This document shows, piece after piece, positions 1-9,606 of a stretch of 64,000 nucleotides of DNA (positions are counted from its first letter, which is position 1; each line of letters opens with the position of its first letter). This DNA is from Acidisoma cellulosilyticum (GTDB taxonomy: Bacteria > Pseudomonadota > Alphaproteobacteria > Acetobacterales > Acetobacteraceae), in contig NZ_JAESVA010000012.1 of assembly GCF_020621385.1 (NCBI RefSeq), positions 1-64,000 of the forward strand, given 5' to 3'. The notes under the pieces were generated by a model. The model did no database searches, had not been told where the DNA came from, and was given only the letters and a program-made list of their open reading frames with translations. Made by a program: the position numbers and the translations under genes.

Positions 1-544
1 CCGCGCCGCGGGCCGCCGCGTCCATGGCGTTGAGCACGACGAGGCGGGAATCCTCGACCCAGCAATCGGAATATTCGAAAGCATGGACGAAGTCGGGTTT
101 CAGCGGCTGGCCGGTGACGTCGCGCCGCAGATTGACGCCGCGTGTGGCGGGCAGTTTCTTCCGGCCGCCAATGTAATCGTAAAGGAACAGGCCGAGGCGC
201 AGCAGCCAGCGCGGCCGCAGCTTCTTGTGATAGGGCAGGACGAAGCGCAGCGGCCAGACGATATGCGGCGCGATGCCCCACAGCACCTCGCGCTCCATCA
301 GCGCTTCGCGGACCAGCCGGAATTCGTAATATTCCAGGTAGCGCAACCCGCCATGGATCAGCTTGGTGGAGGCTGAGGACGTGCCGGAGGCAAGGTCGCT
401 CTTCTCGCACAGAAACACCTGCCAGCCGCGCCCGACCGCGTCGCGCGCGATGCCGCAGCCATTGATGCCACCGCCGATCACGGCAAGGTCGTAGATCTCG
501 GCGGGGACCTTAGGCGGGGTCTTTGAGGGCGCGTTTGTTTCCAA
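1..544 (-). CDS. glpD: Aerobic glycerol-3-phosphate dehydrogenase, N-terminal part (cut by window edge)
   Basis: Only the first ~180 residues are in the window; the gene runs off the left edge. The product would oxidise sn-glycerol 3-phosphate to dihydroxyacetone phosphate at the inner membrane, passing electrons through FAD to quinone. Seen: an N-terminal dinucleotide-binding motif (DLAVIGGGINGCG) followed by IARDAVGRGW, then the family signature SGTSSASTKLIHGGLRYLE, which is typical of GlpD. No ATG fits the reading frame near the motif; a TTG at 544 (Leu-Glu-Thr-Asn-Ala-Pro) gives the usual short leader, with GGGATGGA about a dozen bases upstream. The start is therefore uncertain. glpR lies 111 bp upstream on the same strand, so the pair is probably a glycerol catabolism unit under GlpR control (inference). 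Confidence 0.88.
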   Translation of the reverse strand, partial: METNAPSKTPPKVPAEIYDLAVIGGGINGCGIARDAVGRGWQVFLCEKSDLASGTSSASTKLIHGGLRYLEYYEFRLVREALMEREVLWGIAPHIVWPLRFVLPYHKKLRPRWLLRLGLFLYDYIGGRKKLPATRGVNLRRDVTGQPLKPDFVHAFEYSDCWVEDSRLVVLNAMDAAARGA

Positions 545-655
545 ATTTAATTCGTTCCATCCCGCGCTCTTGATGGGCGCTTTGGTAACTGAACAGAAAC
601 ACGAAATTTCCGAATGCGCAAGCGATCAAAATGCGCGCATAGCGAAAATCGCTGT

Positions 656-1444
656 CTATTCTTCCTCCAACTCGCCGCCGGTTTCGATAACCTCGGTACC
701 AAGTCGTTGCAAAAGCTCGGACATTTTCGGCGGAACGCGATCCGTGACCAGCGTATGGATTTCATCCAGGCGCGCGATGCGTACCGGGGCGCGCCGGTTG
801 AATTTGGTCTGGTCCGTCACCAGAACGACCTGGCGCGCGTTTTCGATAATCGCGCGCGAAACCTGCACTTCGCGCACATCGTAGTCCAGCAGCGTGCCGT
901 CCTCGTCGATCGCCGAGGTGCCGATGATGGCGAGATCGACCTTGAACTGGCGAATGATATCGGCGGCCATCTGCCCCACCACGCCGCCATCGGTGGGCCG
1001 GATGGTGCCGCCCGCGATCACGACATTGATGGAACTGTTGCGATACAGAAAATTCGCGACATTGATATTGTTGGTGATGACCAGCAGGCCGGTATGGTTC
1101 ACCAGCGCCTGCGCCACTTCCTCGGTCGTCGTGCCCAGATTGATAAACAGCGAGGAATGATCAGGGATCAGCCTCGCTGCCGCCTCGCCGATGCTGCGCT
1201 TGTTTGATTGCGCGACGAGTTTGCGTGCCTCGTAAGCGAGGTTTTCCACTCCGGACGCGACGACCGCGCCGCCATGGGTGCGGGTGATCAGCCGCGCCTC
1301 GCCCAGATCGTTCAGGTCACGACGGATCGTCTGCGGCGTGACGCCGAAACGGGCAACGAGATCTTCAACCGAAACCCGTCCTGTCTCGCGCACGAGGGTC
1401 ACGATTTCCTGTTGGCGGCGCGAGGCCGGACGCAGAATGTCCAT
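656..1444 (-). CDS. glpR: DeoR-family transcriptional repressor, GlpR type
   Basis: 262 residues, the usual DeoR/GlpR length. Residues ~6-60 form the DeoR winged helix-turn-helix (RQQEIVTLVRETGRVSVEDL, then FGVTPQTIRRDLNDL), and residues ~75-235 form the sugar-phosphate sensing domain with the characteristic LGTTTEEVA and ITNNINVA segments. Family members bind phosphorylated sugars or polyols. Adjacency to glpD immediately downstream points to glycerol 3-phosphate as effector (inference). The start at 1444 lies 5 nt downstream of the stop of the oxygenase-like gene, so the three genes may be cotranscribed. Nothing unusual in the sequence. Confidence 0.9.
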   Translation of the reverse strand: MDILRPASRRQQEIVTLVRETGRVSVEDLVARFGVTPQTIRRDLNDLGEARLITRTHGGAVVASGVENLAYEARKLVAQSNKRSIGEAAARLIPDHSSLFINLGTTTEEVAQALVNHTGLLVITNNINVANFLYRNSSINVVIAGGTIRPTDGGVVGQMAADIIRQFKVDLAIIGTSAIDEDGTLLDYDVREVQVSRAIIENARQVVLVTDQTKFNRRAPVRIARLDEIHTLVTDRVPPKMSELLQRLGTEVIETGGELEEE

Positions 1445-1449
1445 GATTC

Positions 1450-2097
1450 TCAGTCAGATGCGGTGGAGGATAAGCCGAGATTGAAGGCGATGGAGATGCG
1501 CAAGGCATCGCCGCGATAGGGCCGCACCTGATGAAACAGCCAGGACGGGAAGATGAACAAAAGCCCCGGTCTTGGCCGGATGGTCTCGCCGGACCCGACC
1601 GAAGCCCCGTCTTCCCCGGCGAATTTCAGCGCCGGCGCATACATGCCGGGGCCAGGCCCGCGCGGATCGATCATTTCGAATTCGCCGCCGAGCGACGGGT
1701 CATCGGCGCAGCCGCCGTCATCGACGTAATAGGTGCCGGACCAGAAACTGCCGGGATGGTAATGCGCGATATTGCCGTCGCCGGGACCGTTGACATTGGC
1801 CCAGGCCTGCACGGTCCAGTTGGGGCGCAGCGGTTGACCCTGGCGATCCGCCGTCATCTGGTTCGCAATGCCACGCGCCGCCGTGATGACCTCGCTCATG
1901 CGCGCACCACCCCAGTCGAGGATGTCGCGGTCCGAATGCCATCCGCCCGCGTTCGACGCCTGGACGGAGGGGTGAGACGCACGACGGTCCAGGATGATGC
2001 GGCGGAGTTCGGCATTGCGCGCGGGGGCGTCGGGCAGTTCGACGGCCGCGACGGGCGTCGCAAAAAGACCGCGAATGTTGATTTCGACGCGCGCCAT
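1450..2097 (-). CDS. Putative 2-oxoglutarate/Fe(II) oxygenase-like protein (TIGR02466 type)
   Basis: 215 residues. The C-terminal half has the layout of a double-stranded beta-helix dioxygenase: NIAHYHPGSFWSGTYYV carries the proximal His candidates, and FPSWLFHQVRPYRGDALR carries the distal His and the Arg expected to bind the 2-oxoglutarate carboxylate. The segment FATPVA near the N-terminus is typical of the uncharacterised TIGR02466 family. Substrate unknown. The middle acidic ligand is not obvious, so activity is inferred, not shown. It sits 5 nt upstream of glpR on the same strand, but no functional link to glycerol is evident. The ATG at 2097 is preceded by a GGGAGAAACG-like stretch that serves as ribosome-binding site. 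Confidence 0.72.
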   Translation of the reverse strand: MARVEINIRGLFATPVAAVELPDAPARNAELRRIILDRRASHPSVQASNAGGWHSDRDILDWGGARMSEVITAARGIANQMTADRQGQPLRPNWTVQAWANVNGPGDGNIAHYHPGSFWSGTYYVDDGGCADDPSLGGEFEMIDPRGPGPGMYAPALKFAGEDGASVGSGETIRPRPGLLFIFPSWLFHQVRPYRGDALRISIAFNLGLSSTASD

Positions 2098-2224
2098 TTT
2101 CGTTTCTCCCGCGTCAGCCTGTGCGCGCGCCCCTAGCCCCTGTCAAGAGCGAAAGGAACGCGCGTCCCCACACCCGTCCTTCCGGACTGAGCCTGCACCG
2201 GCCCAGACTATTCGAATAAGGAAC

Positions 2225-3571
2225 TCAGCCGGCAGAGACGATCAGCCGGCGCGCGGCCTTTTCCCGTCCGATCAGCGGCAGCAGGTCCTTCAGATCTGGC
2301 CCGCTTTCCTCGCCCGTCAAAGCCAGTCGCAGCGGGTGATAAAGGCCGCGGCCCTTGCGGCCGGTGGCGGCGCCCAGCGCCTTGGTCCAAAGGCTGGCGG
2401 TCGATTTGTCCCAGGGCTCGGCCGGCAGTGCGTCAGCCGCCGCGCGCAGGAAATCGGCGTCCTCGGCCTGGATCGGGGGCGAGATCTCCTCGGCCAGAAT
2501 TTCCCACCAGACGCGGGCTTCCGACAGCAGGTCCAGATTGCCGCGAATGGAGAGCCAGAAGTCCTCCGTCGCCCCCTGCGGCAGGCGGCTCGCCACATCG
2601 GCAAAGCTCTCGCGATGCATCATCTGGCGATTGATGCCGAGCAGCTGGCGCGGATCGAAGATGGCGGCCGAATGCGACATGCGGCCCAGATCGAAGCTTG
2701 CCGTCACTTCGTCGCGCGTCAGCGCCACCATGTCATCGGCCGAGCCGAGGCGGGCGAGATAGGCGATGATGGCGTCGGGCTCCAGCCCATCCTTGCGCAG
2801 GCTGCGGACGGAGAGGCTGTCGAAACGCTTGGACAGCTTGCCGCCCTCGGCATCCGTCAGCAGCGGCAGATGGGCAAAGCCGATCGTCTCAGGCTTGCCG
2901 CCCAGCCCGCGCATCAGGTCGATCTGAATGCCGGTATTGGTGACATGATCCTCGCCCCGGATGATGTGCGTCACGCCGAATTCCAGATCATCGACGACGG
3001 AGGTGAAGGTGTACAGAAAGCTGCCATCGGCGCGGATCAGCACCGGGTCGGACAAGCTCGGCAGTTTCACCCGGCGGTCCCCGAAAACGAGGTCCTTCCA
3101 GGTCACTTCACCGTTCGAGAGCTTGAAGCGCCAATAGGGGACCTTGCCGTTCGCCTCGGCCGTCGCGCGTTGCTCGGCGGTCAGCGACAGCATCTCACGG
3201 TCATAGACCGGCGGCAGGCGGCGCTTCAGGCGCATGGCACGCTTGGCGGCCAATTCCTCCTCGCTTTCGAAACAAGGATAGAGCAGGCCGGCGGCCTTCA
3301 GCCTGTCGGCCGCCGCCTCATATTGCGCCATGCGGTCGGACTGGCGCGCATAGTCGTCCCAATGAATGCCGAGCCAGCGCAGATCTTCCTGAATCCCGGC
3401 CTCATATTCCGGCTTCGACCGCGCGGTATCGGTATCGTCCATGCGCAGCATCAGCTGCCCGCCGTGACGGCGCGCGAAGAGGTAATTGGCGACGGCGGTG
3501 CGCAGATTGCCGACATGCAGGAAGCCCGTGGGGCTGGGCGCAAAGCGGAGGCGAGGGGTGCTGGCGTTCAT
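2225..3571 (-). CDS. gltX: Glutamyl-tRNA synthetase
   Basis: Class I aminoacyl-tRNA synthetase of 448 residues that charges tRNA-Glu (and in many alphaproteobacteria also tRNA-Gln as a precursor for the amidotransferase route). Seen: FAPSPTGFLHVGN, the HIGH-equivalent motif, at residues ~10-22, and the KMSKS-equivalent KLSKR at about 245-249, after the conserved RGEDHVTNT segment. The anticodon-binding helical domain fills the C-terminal third. A GTG at 3577 would add two residues; ATG 3571 is preferred because a G-rich Shine-Dalgarno stretch precedes it. Alphaproteobacteria often have two gltX copies; whether this copy is discriminating cannot be told here. Confidence 0.96.
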   Translation of the reverse strand: MNASTPRLRFAPSPTGFLHVGNLRTAVANYLFARRHGGQLMLRMDDTDTARSKPEYEAGIQEDLRWLGIHWDDYARQSDRMAQYEAAADRLKAAGLLYPCFESEEELAAKRAMRLKRRLPPVYDREMLSLTAEQRATAEANGKVPYWRFKLSNGEVTWKDLVFGDRRVKLPSLSDPVLIRADGSFLYTFTSVVDDLEFGVTHIIRGEDHVTNTGIQIDLMRGLGGKPETIGFAHLPLLTDAEGGKLSKRFDSLSVRSLRKDGLEPDAIIAYLARLGSADDMVALTRDEVTASFDLGRMSHSAAIFDPRQLLGINRQMMHRESFADVASRLPQGATEDFWLSIRGNLDLLSEARVWWEILAEEISPPIQAEDADFLRAAADALPAEPWDKSTASLWTKALGAATGRKGRGLYHPLRLALTGEESGPDLKDLLPLIGREKAARRLIVSAG

Positions 3572-3686
3572 CCCCACCCCATGCCCCAGCCTCCGGTCTT
3601 CGTCAAAGCCTCAGCCGGGTTTCAGACCTGCCGCAACTGCCGGTCTTGCGAATTGTACCGGCGACGACGGCAGCCGACCGCCCCGA

Positions 3687-4841
3687 TCAGCCGCCGTTCT
3701 GGTTGCGCCGTTGCAGCAAAAATTCACGGCCGAGCTTCACCCGCGCTTCGCCGTCATAGGCGATGATATCGGCGGTCGCGTAAGTCTCATGCCAATGGTC
3801 GGGGATGAAACTGCCGGTGCCGACCACGTCGATCGGCGCATGGGCGTCGGCCATGACGCGGCATTTATCGACGCCGAAGCCGGAGGAGGCGACGATGCGC
3901 ACGCGATCGAAGCCAGCCTCGTCCAGCGCCTCGCGCATCCGCCAGATGGCCGCCGCCGAGACCCCGGTGCCGACCAGATGGCGCAGCTCGGCGTCCGAAC
4001 GATAGCGGCGGATGGCGCCGGGGCTGCGACGCTCCAGCACCGCGTAGCTCTCGGCTGGATCGAGACCTTCGAGGAAACGGCCGCCATGGGTATCGAGGCG
4101 GAGGGACATCTTGCCGGCCGCCGCAAGGCCCGAGAAACGGTGGCAGACGGCCAGCCCGTCGGTGATCTCGCGGCCGAAATAATCGACCAGCACCGTCAGG
4201 TTATCGTCCGGGAATGTCTCGTGATACATCTCGGCCGCCCGCACGGTAGAGCCCGCGTAGCCGATCAGGGCATGGGGCATGGTGCCCAGGCCACGCGCCG
4301 CGCCGAAGAAATGCGCCGTCGCGTCATTGGCATTGCCGACGAAGCCCTTCGCCCCCTCGCGCTGCGCCGCGCGGCTGCCGACGGAGGCGCCGTAAGCCAT
4401 CATCGACTGCATTTCGGTCCCCGCGCAATGTCGCGCTTCCATGGCCAGGAAGGTGACATGGGGCAGGCCGATACACATCTGATAGGCGTGATGCGCGGCG
4501 ACGCAGACCGAGCCCAGCTTCTGCAGCAGCAGCGTCTCCAGATCGGACAGATGCACGTAGCTGCCGGTGATATACAGCAGCGGCTCGCCGGCCCCGACCC
4601 ATTCGCCTTCCTCATGCAGGATCTCGAACTGGAAGGTGGTGCTGCGGGCGGCCGCCACCTCCTCCAGCCAGTCCAGCATCAGCTTCGGGGCCGAGATCAC
4701 CGGCCGCCGAAGAAAGACCGCATAAGTGACGGTCTTATCGCCGAAGCGGCTGACGATCGCCTTGGTCTTGTTGAAATAGGCATCGGTATAGGCGGCAATC
4801 GTTTCCGTCTGCACCAGATCCTGCGCCGAGAGCGTATCCAT
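3687..4841 (-). CDS. Nicotinate phosphoribosyltransferase (quinolinate-PRT-like fold)
   Basis: 384 residues. The enzyme joins nicotinate and PRPP to give nicotinate mononucleotide for NAD salvage. Recognised by EMQSMMAYGASVGSRAA in the middle, the RLDTHGGRF stretch, and the C-terminal phosphate-binding region IVASSGFGVDKCRVMADAHA followed by VDVVGTGSFIP-like residues, as in the short nicotinate PRTases related to quinolinate PRT. The ATG at 4841 has AAGGCGGG just upstream. It lies 22 bp downstream of the class II DAHP synthase on the same strand, so cotranscription is likely. I leave the symbol blank because this is not the classical PncB length class. Confidence 0.85.
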   Translation of the reverse strand: MDTLSAQDLVQTETIAAYTDAYFNKTKAIVSRFGDKTVTYAVFLRRPVISAPKLMLDWLEEVAAARSTTFQFEILHEEGEWVGAGEPLLYITGSYVHLSDLETLLLQKLGSVCVAAHHAYQMCIGLPHVTFLAMEARHCAGTEMQSMMAYGASVGSRAAQREGAKGFVGNANDATAHFFGAARGLGTMPHALIGYAGSTVRAAEMYHETFPDDNLTVLVDYFGREITDGLAVCHRFSGLAAAGKMSLRLDTHGGRFLEGLDPAESYAVLERRSPGAIRRYRSDAELRHLVGTGVSAAAIWRMREALDEAGFDRVRIVASSGFGVDKCRVMADAHAPIDVVGTGSFIPDHWHETYATADIIAYDGEARVKLGREFLLQRRNQNGG

Positions 4842-4863
4842 CCCGCCTTGCCTTTTCTTATCG

Positions 4864-6282
4864 TTATTCGGCGGCGACGGCAGCGGCGGAAGGCAGACGT
4901 CTTGCCTTCAATTCCTCTGCCACCAGGAAGGCGAGTTCCAGCGACTGTTCGGCATTCAACCGCGGGTCGCAGAAGGATTCGTAACGGCGGCCCAGGTCCG
5001 CCTCGGTCAGGCGATGGGCACCGCCCACGCATTCCGTCACGTCCTGTCCGGTCATCTCGACATGAATGCCGCCCGGCCAGGTCCCTTCCGCCGCATGCGC
5101 CTCGAAGAAGCCGCGCACCTCGCCCAGAATGGAATCGAAGCGGCGGGTCTTGCGGCCATGGCTGGTCGAGATCGTGTTGCCATGCATCGGATCGCAGAGC
5201 CAAACGACATTGGCCCCGGCCTGATGCACGGCGCGCAGCAGGCGGGGGAATTTGCTTTCCAGCTTCTCCACCCCCATGCGGCTGATCAGGGTCAGACGCC
5301 CGGCCTCGTTGGTCGGGTTCAGCGTCTCGATCAGGCGCAGCAGATCCTCAGGCTCGGTCGAGGGCCCGACCTTAAGGCCGATCGGGTTCTTGATGCCGCG
5401 CATGAATTCGACATGCGCGCCGTCCAGCTGCCGGGTGCGGTCGCCGATCCACAGGAAATGCGCGGAACAGGCATAGGTATCGCCGGTCGTGGAATCGACC
5501 CGCGCCAGCGCTTCCTCGTAAGGCAGCAGCAGCGCCTCATGGCTCGTGTAGAATTCCGTCTCCCGGATCTGGGGCGCGGTTTCCGCCGTCATGCCGCAAG
5601 CGCGCATGAAGTTGAGCGTCTCGTCGATACGCGCCGCCAGATCCTGGTAGCGGGCGCCGAGCGGGCTGCGCTCGACGAAGCCGAGATTCCAGCGATGGAC
5701 GCTGTGCAGATCGGCATAGCCGCCGGTCGCGAAAGCGCGCAGCAGGTTCAGCGTGCCGGCCGACTGGAAATAGCCCGTCTCCATGCGGCCCGGATCGGGG
5801 ATGCGGGATTCCGGCGTGAAGGCCGGCCCGTTGATGATATCGCCGCGATAGCTCGGCAGCGTCTCATCGCCGACCGTCTCCATCTCAGCACTGCGCGGCT
5901 TGGCGTATTGGCCCGCCATGCGACCCATCTTCACCACCGGCACGCTGCTGCCGAAGGTCAGCACAACCGCCATCTGCAGCAGCACCCGGAAGGTGTCGCG
6001 GATCACATTGGCGGTGAAATCGTCGTAGCTCTCGGCGCAGTCGCCGCCCTGCAGCACGAAGGAGCGTCCAGCCGCCACTTCTGCCAGCGACGCCTTCAGA
6101 CGCCGGGCCTCGCCCGCAAAGACCAGAGGAGGGTATCGCCGCAGGCGGCCTTCGACGGCGGCCAGGCGCTCGACATCCGGATAGGCAGGGATCTGCCGCA
6201 CCGGCTTGTTGCGCCAGCTCGCCGGGGTCCACAGGTCTGCGGCCCGGTTTTCGAGAGGACGGTTATTTCCCGTCTGGCTCAT
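4864..6282 (-). CDS. 3-deoxy-7-phosphoheptulonate synthase, class II (plant type)
   Basis: 472 residues, the usual length for class II DAHP synthase, the first enzyme of the shikimate pathway (phosphoenolpyruvate + erythrose 4-phosphate). Clear family signatures: [13 protein letters not shown] near residue 80, [14 protein letters not shown] around 120, and near the C-terminus LCDPMHGNT and [21 protein letters not shown] 6282 is preceded by GAAGAGACCG. This type is not homologous at sequence level to E. coli AroF/G/H. The nicotinate phosphoribosyltransferase follows on the same strand. Confidence 0.96.
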   Translation of the reverse strand: MSQTGNNRPLENRAADLWTPASWRNKPVRQIPAYPDVERLAAVEGRLRRYPPLVFAGEARRLKASLAEVAAGRSFVLQGGDCAESYDDFTANVIRDTFRVLLQMAVVLTFGSSVPVVKMGRMAGQYAKPRSAEMETVGDETLPSYRGDIINGPAFTPESRIPDPGRMETGYFQSAGTLNLLRAFATGGYADLHSVHRWNLGFVERSPLGARYQDLAARIDETLNFMRACGMTAETAPQIRETEFYTSHEALLLPYEEALARVDSTTGDTYACSAHFLWIGDRTRQLDGAHVEFMRGIKNPIGLKVGPSTEPEDLLRLIETLNPTNEAGRLTLISRMGVEKLESKFPRLLRAVHQAGANVVWLCDPMHGNTISTSHGRKTRRFDSILGEVRGFFEAHAAEGTWPGGIHVEMTGQDVTECVGGAHRLTEADLGRRYESFCDPRLNAEQSLELAFLVAEELKARRLPSAAAVAAE

Positions 6283-6403
6283 CGGTCTCTTCCTCGTCTT
6301 GGCGGCGCCGGATTTCCTTGGCTTAGCGCCGCGCTCTGGTCTTGTGCAGTGCAGTCAAATTCACGGCACGGCCGGCGGTTATCGGCCGAAATGGCGTGAA
6401 AAG

Positions 6404-7789
6404 CTACTCGGCTCTATCTGCGGCGCCCGCAACGCGGGTCCGCGTGCGCATCGTCACGAATTCCTCAGCCGCCGTCGGATGAATGCCGATGGTGCGGTCG
6501 AAATCCTGCTTGGTGGCCCCCATGCGCACGGCGATGCCAAGCCCCTGCATGATCTCGGCCGCGTCCTCGCCCAGCATATGGGCGCCGAGCACCTTCTGGG
6601 TCTTCTGGTCCACCACCAGCTTCAGCAGCGCCTTTCGGCCGGCCCGTTTCGTCAGCGTATGGCGCATCGGCGTGAAGCGGCTGACATAGATATCCATCGC
6701 ACCCAGTTGGGCGGCGTCTTCCTCGCTCAATCCCACAGTCGCGAGCGGCGGGTCCGAGAAGACGGCCGTCGGCACATTCTCCAGGCTCGCTTCCCGTGGG
6801 TTGCCGCCGAACAGCGTATCGGCCAAGGCATGGCCCTCGGCGATGGCGACGGGGGTGAGGTTGAGCCGATCCGTGACGTCGCCGATCGCATAGATATGCG
6901 CGACGTTGGTGCGGCTGCCGTTATCGACCGCGACCGCGCCATACTCGTTCAAGGCTACGCCGGAGGCAGCCAGGTTGAGCCCGGTCAGGTTCGGCACACG
7001 CCCCGTGGTCAGCACCACGAAATCTGTCTCGATCTCGGTGCCGTCGGACAAGGTGACGCAGCGGCCCTGGCCCTCGGCGCCCGTCGCCCGGATATGCGTC
7101 GGCGAGACGCTCGGGTGCAGATGGATGGCGCCCGCCGCCATCGCTTCCGCCAAGGCTTCGCGCAGATCCTGGTCGAAGCCGCGCAAGGGCAGCGGCTGGC
7201 GATAGACCAGATGCACATCGGACCCCAGGCCCGCGAAGATTCCGGCGAATTCCACGGCGCTATAGCCGCCGCCGACGATCACCAGCCTTTTGGGCCGCGT
7301 CGGGAGATAGAACAGGTCATCGGTAATACCCGCGAGGTCAGCGCCGGGGATATCGGCCTTATGCGGCGTGCTTCCGGTGGCGATGACGATATTCGCGGCC
7401 GTCACGCGTTCCCCGCCGACATCCAAGGTATGAGGGTCGATAAAACTCACATGGGCGTCGAAGGTCTTGGCACCGGCTTTGCCCAGCATCGTCGCGTAGA
7501 TGCCCTGCAGCCGGTCGATCTCGCGGTCTTTGGCGGCGATGAAAGCCTGCCAGTCGTGCTCGCCCTTGGTGATATCCCAGCCAAAGCCGAGAGCATCCTC
7601 GGCCCAGTTGCCGTATTCGGCGGCCTGGACCATCAGTTTCTTGGGCACGCAACCGACATTGACGCAGGTGCCGCCCCAGAAACGTTCCTCGGCGACGCCG
7701 ACCCGCGCCCCGTGGCTGGCCGAAATGCGGGAGAGGCGCGTGCCACCCGAACCGCCGCCGATGACAAATAGGTCGAAATCATAGGTCAA
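6404..7789 (-). CDS. gor: Glutathione-disulfide reductase
   Basis: Cytosolic flavoenzyme reducing GSSG with NADPH. Starting from a TTG at 7789 (GGGAG seven bases upstream) gives 461 residues, the normal length; an upstream in-frame ATG at 7846 would add a 19-residue tail unlike the family. Seen: FAD motif VIGGGSGG at ~9-16, redox-active disulfide GGTCVNVGCVPKK (Cys42, Cys47), NADPH-binding IVGGGYSAVEFAG in mid-protein followed by basic residues that fit NADPH preference, and the C-terminal catalytic HPTAAEE motif. Glutathione use fits with the Kef antiporter and the glutathione S-transferase elsewhere in the window. Confidence 0.93.
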   Translation of the reverse strand: MTYDFDLFVIGGGSGGTRLSRISASHGARVGVAEERFWGGTCVNVGCVPKKLMVQAAEYGNWAEDALGFGWDITKGEHDWQAFIAAKDREIDRLQGIYATMLGKAGAKTFDAHVSFIDPHTLDVGGERVTAANIVIATGSTPHKADIPGADLAGITDDLFYLPTRPKRLVIVGGGYSAVEFAGIFAGLGSDVHLVYRQPLPLRGFDQDLREALAEAMAAGAIHLHPSVSPTHIRATGAEGQGRCVTLSDGTEIETDFVVLTTGRVPNLTGLNLAASGVALNEYGAVAVDNGSRTNVAHIYAIGDVTDRLNLTPVAIAEGHALADTLFGGNPREASLENVPTAVFSDPPLATVGLSEEDAAQLGAMDIYVSRFTPMRHTLTKRAGRKALLKLVVDQKTQKVLGAHMLGEDAAEIMQGLGIAVRMGATKQDFDRTIGIHPTAAEEFVTMRTRTRVAGAADRAE

Positions 7790-7948
7790 AGCAGGGCTCC
7801 CGCTCGCGTGAGGTTGCCTCTCACATAGGCCGGCGGCAGGGTGCAATCAAACACGGGCTGTCATGCATGACGAAGGCAAGCGGCCGCCCGGCAATGCCTG
7901 CCCTTGAACAGGCGCTCTGTAGAAAATTAAACTATCGATCGCGAGTAA

Positions 7949-7977
7949 TTGACAGGGTTGGGGGAGAATTTTACTCT
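7949..7977 (+). promoter_or_regulatory. Candidate sigma70-type promoter for the ABC transporter genes
   Basis: A perfect -35 hexamer TTGACA at 7949-7954 is followed 17 bp later by TACTCT (7972-7977), a weak -10. It lies 30 bp upstream of the first permease start at 8007. The surrounding 80 bp is clearly more AT-rich than the flanking genes. Support is by sequence pattern only. Confidence 0.4.
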
Positions 7978-8006
7978 CGTTCTATGGTTCAATTCAGGCC
8001 TTACGC

Positions 8007-8801
8007 ATGAGCGGGCAGGGGGCTGCTGCGGGCGAGCGCTGGACGCGGCTCGGCCTCGGCACGCTGTCCGTCGCGATCGGACTGGGCGTGTGGCAGGCGC
8101 TCGGCAGCCTGCATCTCATTCCCTCCGGGCTGCTCGCCAGTCCGGCCGAGGTCTGGGCCGCCTTCATCGACATATCCCGCCATGGCTATCGTGGCACCAG
8201 TCTGGGCCAGGACGTCATCGCGACACTGCTGCGCGCGGTCGCTGGTTTTGCCGTGGGCACGCTCGTCGGTGTGCCGCTCGGCCTCTGGATGGGGATGAGC
8301 CGGCTGACGGCGGCGGCGGCCGATTGGATGGTGCAATTCCTGCGGCCGCTGCCGCCGCTCTCTTTTCTCGTGCTGCTGTCGCTCTGGCTCGGTACCGGCG
8401 ATACCGCGAAAATCGGCCTGCTGGCGCTGACCGCTTTCCCGATCATCACCAGCGCCACCTATGCCGCCGTCGGCTCGGTGTCGCGGCAGAAGATCCAGGC
8501 GGCGCAGTCGCTCGGTGCCAGTTCGGGTCAAATCTTCTGCCATGTCCTGTTGCCGGCGGCCTTGCCCACGATTTCCACGGGCCTGCGCATCGCGCTCGCC
8601 GCCGCCTTCTCGACGGTCGTCGCGGCGGAACTCATGGCCGGCAGCGACGGGCTCGGCTGGATGATCTTTTCCGCCAGCCAATATCTGCGCAATGATATCA
8701 TCCTGCTCGGCATCATTCTGCTGGGCTTGCTCGGCATGGGGCTGAACAGCCTGCTGCTCGGGCTTGATCGCGGTTTGATCCATTGGCGAGGGCGGGAGTG
8801 A
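8007..8801 (+). CDS. ABC transporter permease, TauC/SsuC type (first of two)
   Basis: 264 residues with about six hydrophobic segments and the binding-protein-dependent permease signature in the last third: EAA-loop equivalent AAQSLGASSGQIFCHVLLPAALP. The FLRPLPPLSFLVLLSLWLG segment is typical of nitrate/sulfonate/taurine permeases. It is the first gene of a four-gene unit (permease, permease, binding protein, ATPase). The stop overlaps the GTG of the next gene by 4 nt (GTGA), implying translational coupling. No strong ribosome-binding site is seen before ATG 8007. The two permeases would form a heterodimer, unlike E. coli where one TauC forms a homodimer (inference). Confidence 0.9.
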   Translation: MSGQGAAAGERWTRLGLGTLSVAIGLGVWQALGSLHLIPSGLLASPAEVWAAFIDISRHGYRGTSLGQDVIATLLRAVAGFAVGTLVGVPLGLWMGMSRLTAAAADWMVQFLRPLPPLSFLVLLSLWLGTGDTAKIGLLALTAFPIITSATYAAVGSVSRQKIQAAQSLGASSGQIFCHVLLPAALPTISTGLRIALAAAFSTVVAAELMAGSDGLGWMIFSASQYLRNDIILLGIILLGLLGMGLNSLLLGLDRGLIHWRGRE

Positions 8802-9574
8802 TCGCTTTTCTGAACCGCCGTCCCTGGGTGGTAACGCTCGCGAGCATTGTCCTGGTGCTCGCGGCCTGGGCCGTCGCTACTTATACCGGCGCGGTCTCGG
8901 ACCTGCTGCTGCCGACGCCGGATGAGCTGTGGGATGGCGCCGCCGATCTCGTGCTCAATGGCTATAAGGGCTACAGCCTCGGCGGCCATATCGGTCTCAG
9001 CCTGATGCGCGTGGGGCTTGGCTTCGGTCTCGGCACCATCATCGGCACGCTGCTCGGGCTTGGCATGGGCGTGTCGTCCAAGCTCGATGCGCTGGCTGCG
9101 CCCTATATCGAATTCCTGCGTCCGCTGCCGCAACTGGCCTATCTTGTGCTGCTCATCATCTGGTTCGGTATCGGTGAGACACCGAAGATCGTTCTGCTGT
9201 TTCTGGCGGCCCTGCCGGTCTCGGCCGTCGCCGCGCGGGACGGGGTGCGCAATGTCTCGCCCCAGCGCGTGCTGGCCGCCCGCTCGCTGGGCGCGAACCG
9301 CTGGCAGATCTTCTGCCATGTCGTGCTGCCGTCGGCGCTGGGCGATATCTTCATCGGCGCCCGGCTCTCCATCGGAATTGTCTACGCAACATTGATCGCG
9401 GCGGAGATGATTGCGGGCGCCAGCGGCATCGGCTGGCTTATTCTCGATGCCGGGCGCTTCTTGCGCAGCGACTATGTCATTGCCGGCATTCTCATCATCG
9501 CGGCCATGGGCATTGCTCTTGACCGTGGGCTTATTTTTGCCCAGCGCCGCATCGTCCATTGGGCAGGAAAATGA
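8798..9574 (+). CDS. ABC transporter permease, TauC/SsuC type (second of two)
   Basis: 258 residues from the GTG at 8798, which overlaps the preceding stop as GTGA; an in-frame TTG at 8783 would add five residues. Same architecture as the upstream permease: six membrane segments, the FLRPLPQLAYLVLLIIWFG stretch, and the EAA-type loop AARSLGANRWQIFCHVVLPSA that contacts the ATPase. The pair look like diverged paralogues. The stop is 32 bp before the binding-protein start. Confidence 0.9.
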   Translation: MIAFLNRRPWVVTLASIVLVLAAWAVATYTGAVSDLLLPTPDELWDGAADLVLNGYKGYSLGGHIGLSLMRVGLGFGLGTIIGTLLGLGMGVSSKLDALAAPYIEFLRPLPQLAYLVLLIIWFGIGETPKIVLLFLAALPVSAVAARDGVRNVSPQRVLAARSLGANRWQIFCHVVLPSALGDIFIGARLSIGIVYATLIAAEMIAGASGIGWLILDAGRFLRSDYVIAGILIIAAMGIALDRGLIFAQRRIVHWAGK

Positions 9575-9606
9575 AACGCGTGACCCATCATCAGCAGGAG
9601 AGACGC

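Noticed and set aside
1994-3766. 590-codon open frame on the plus strand
   Set aside because: It lies opposite gltX and an oxygenase gene; such long antisense frames are expected where third positions are G or C. No domain seen.
3486-5285. 599-codon open frame on the plus strand
   Set aside because: It is antisense to gltX, the nicotinate phosphoribosyltransferase and the DAHP synthase; no domain.
7861-7890. A fragment resembling the middle of type 2 palindromic elements (GGCAAGCGGCCG near 7875)
   Set aside because: Only a short stretch matches, with no flanking stems; chance or an old remnant cannot be separated.
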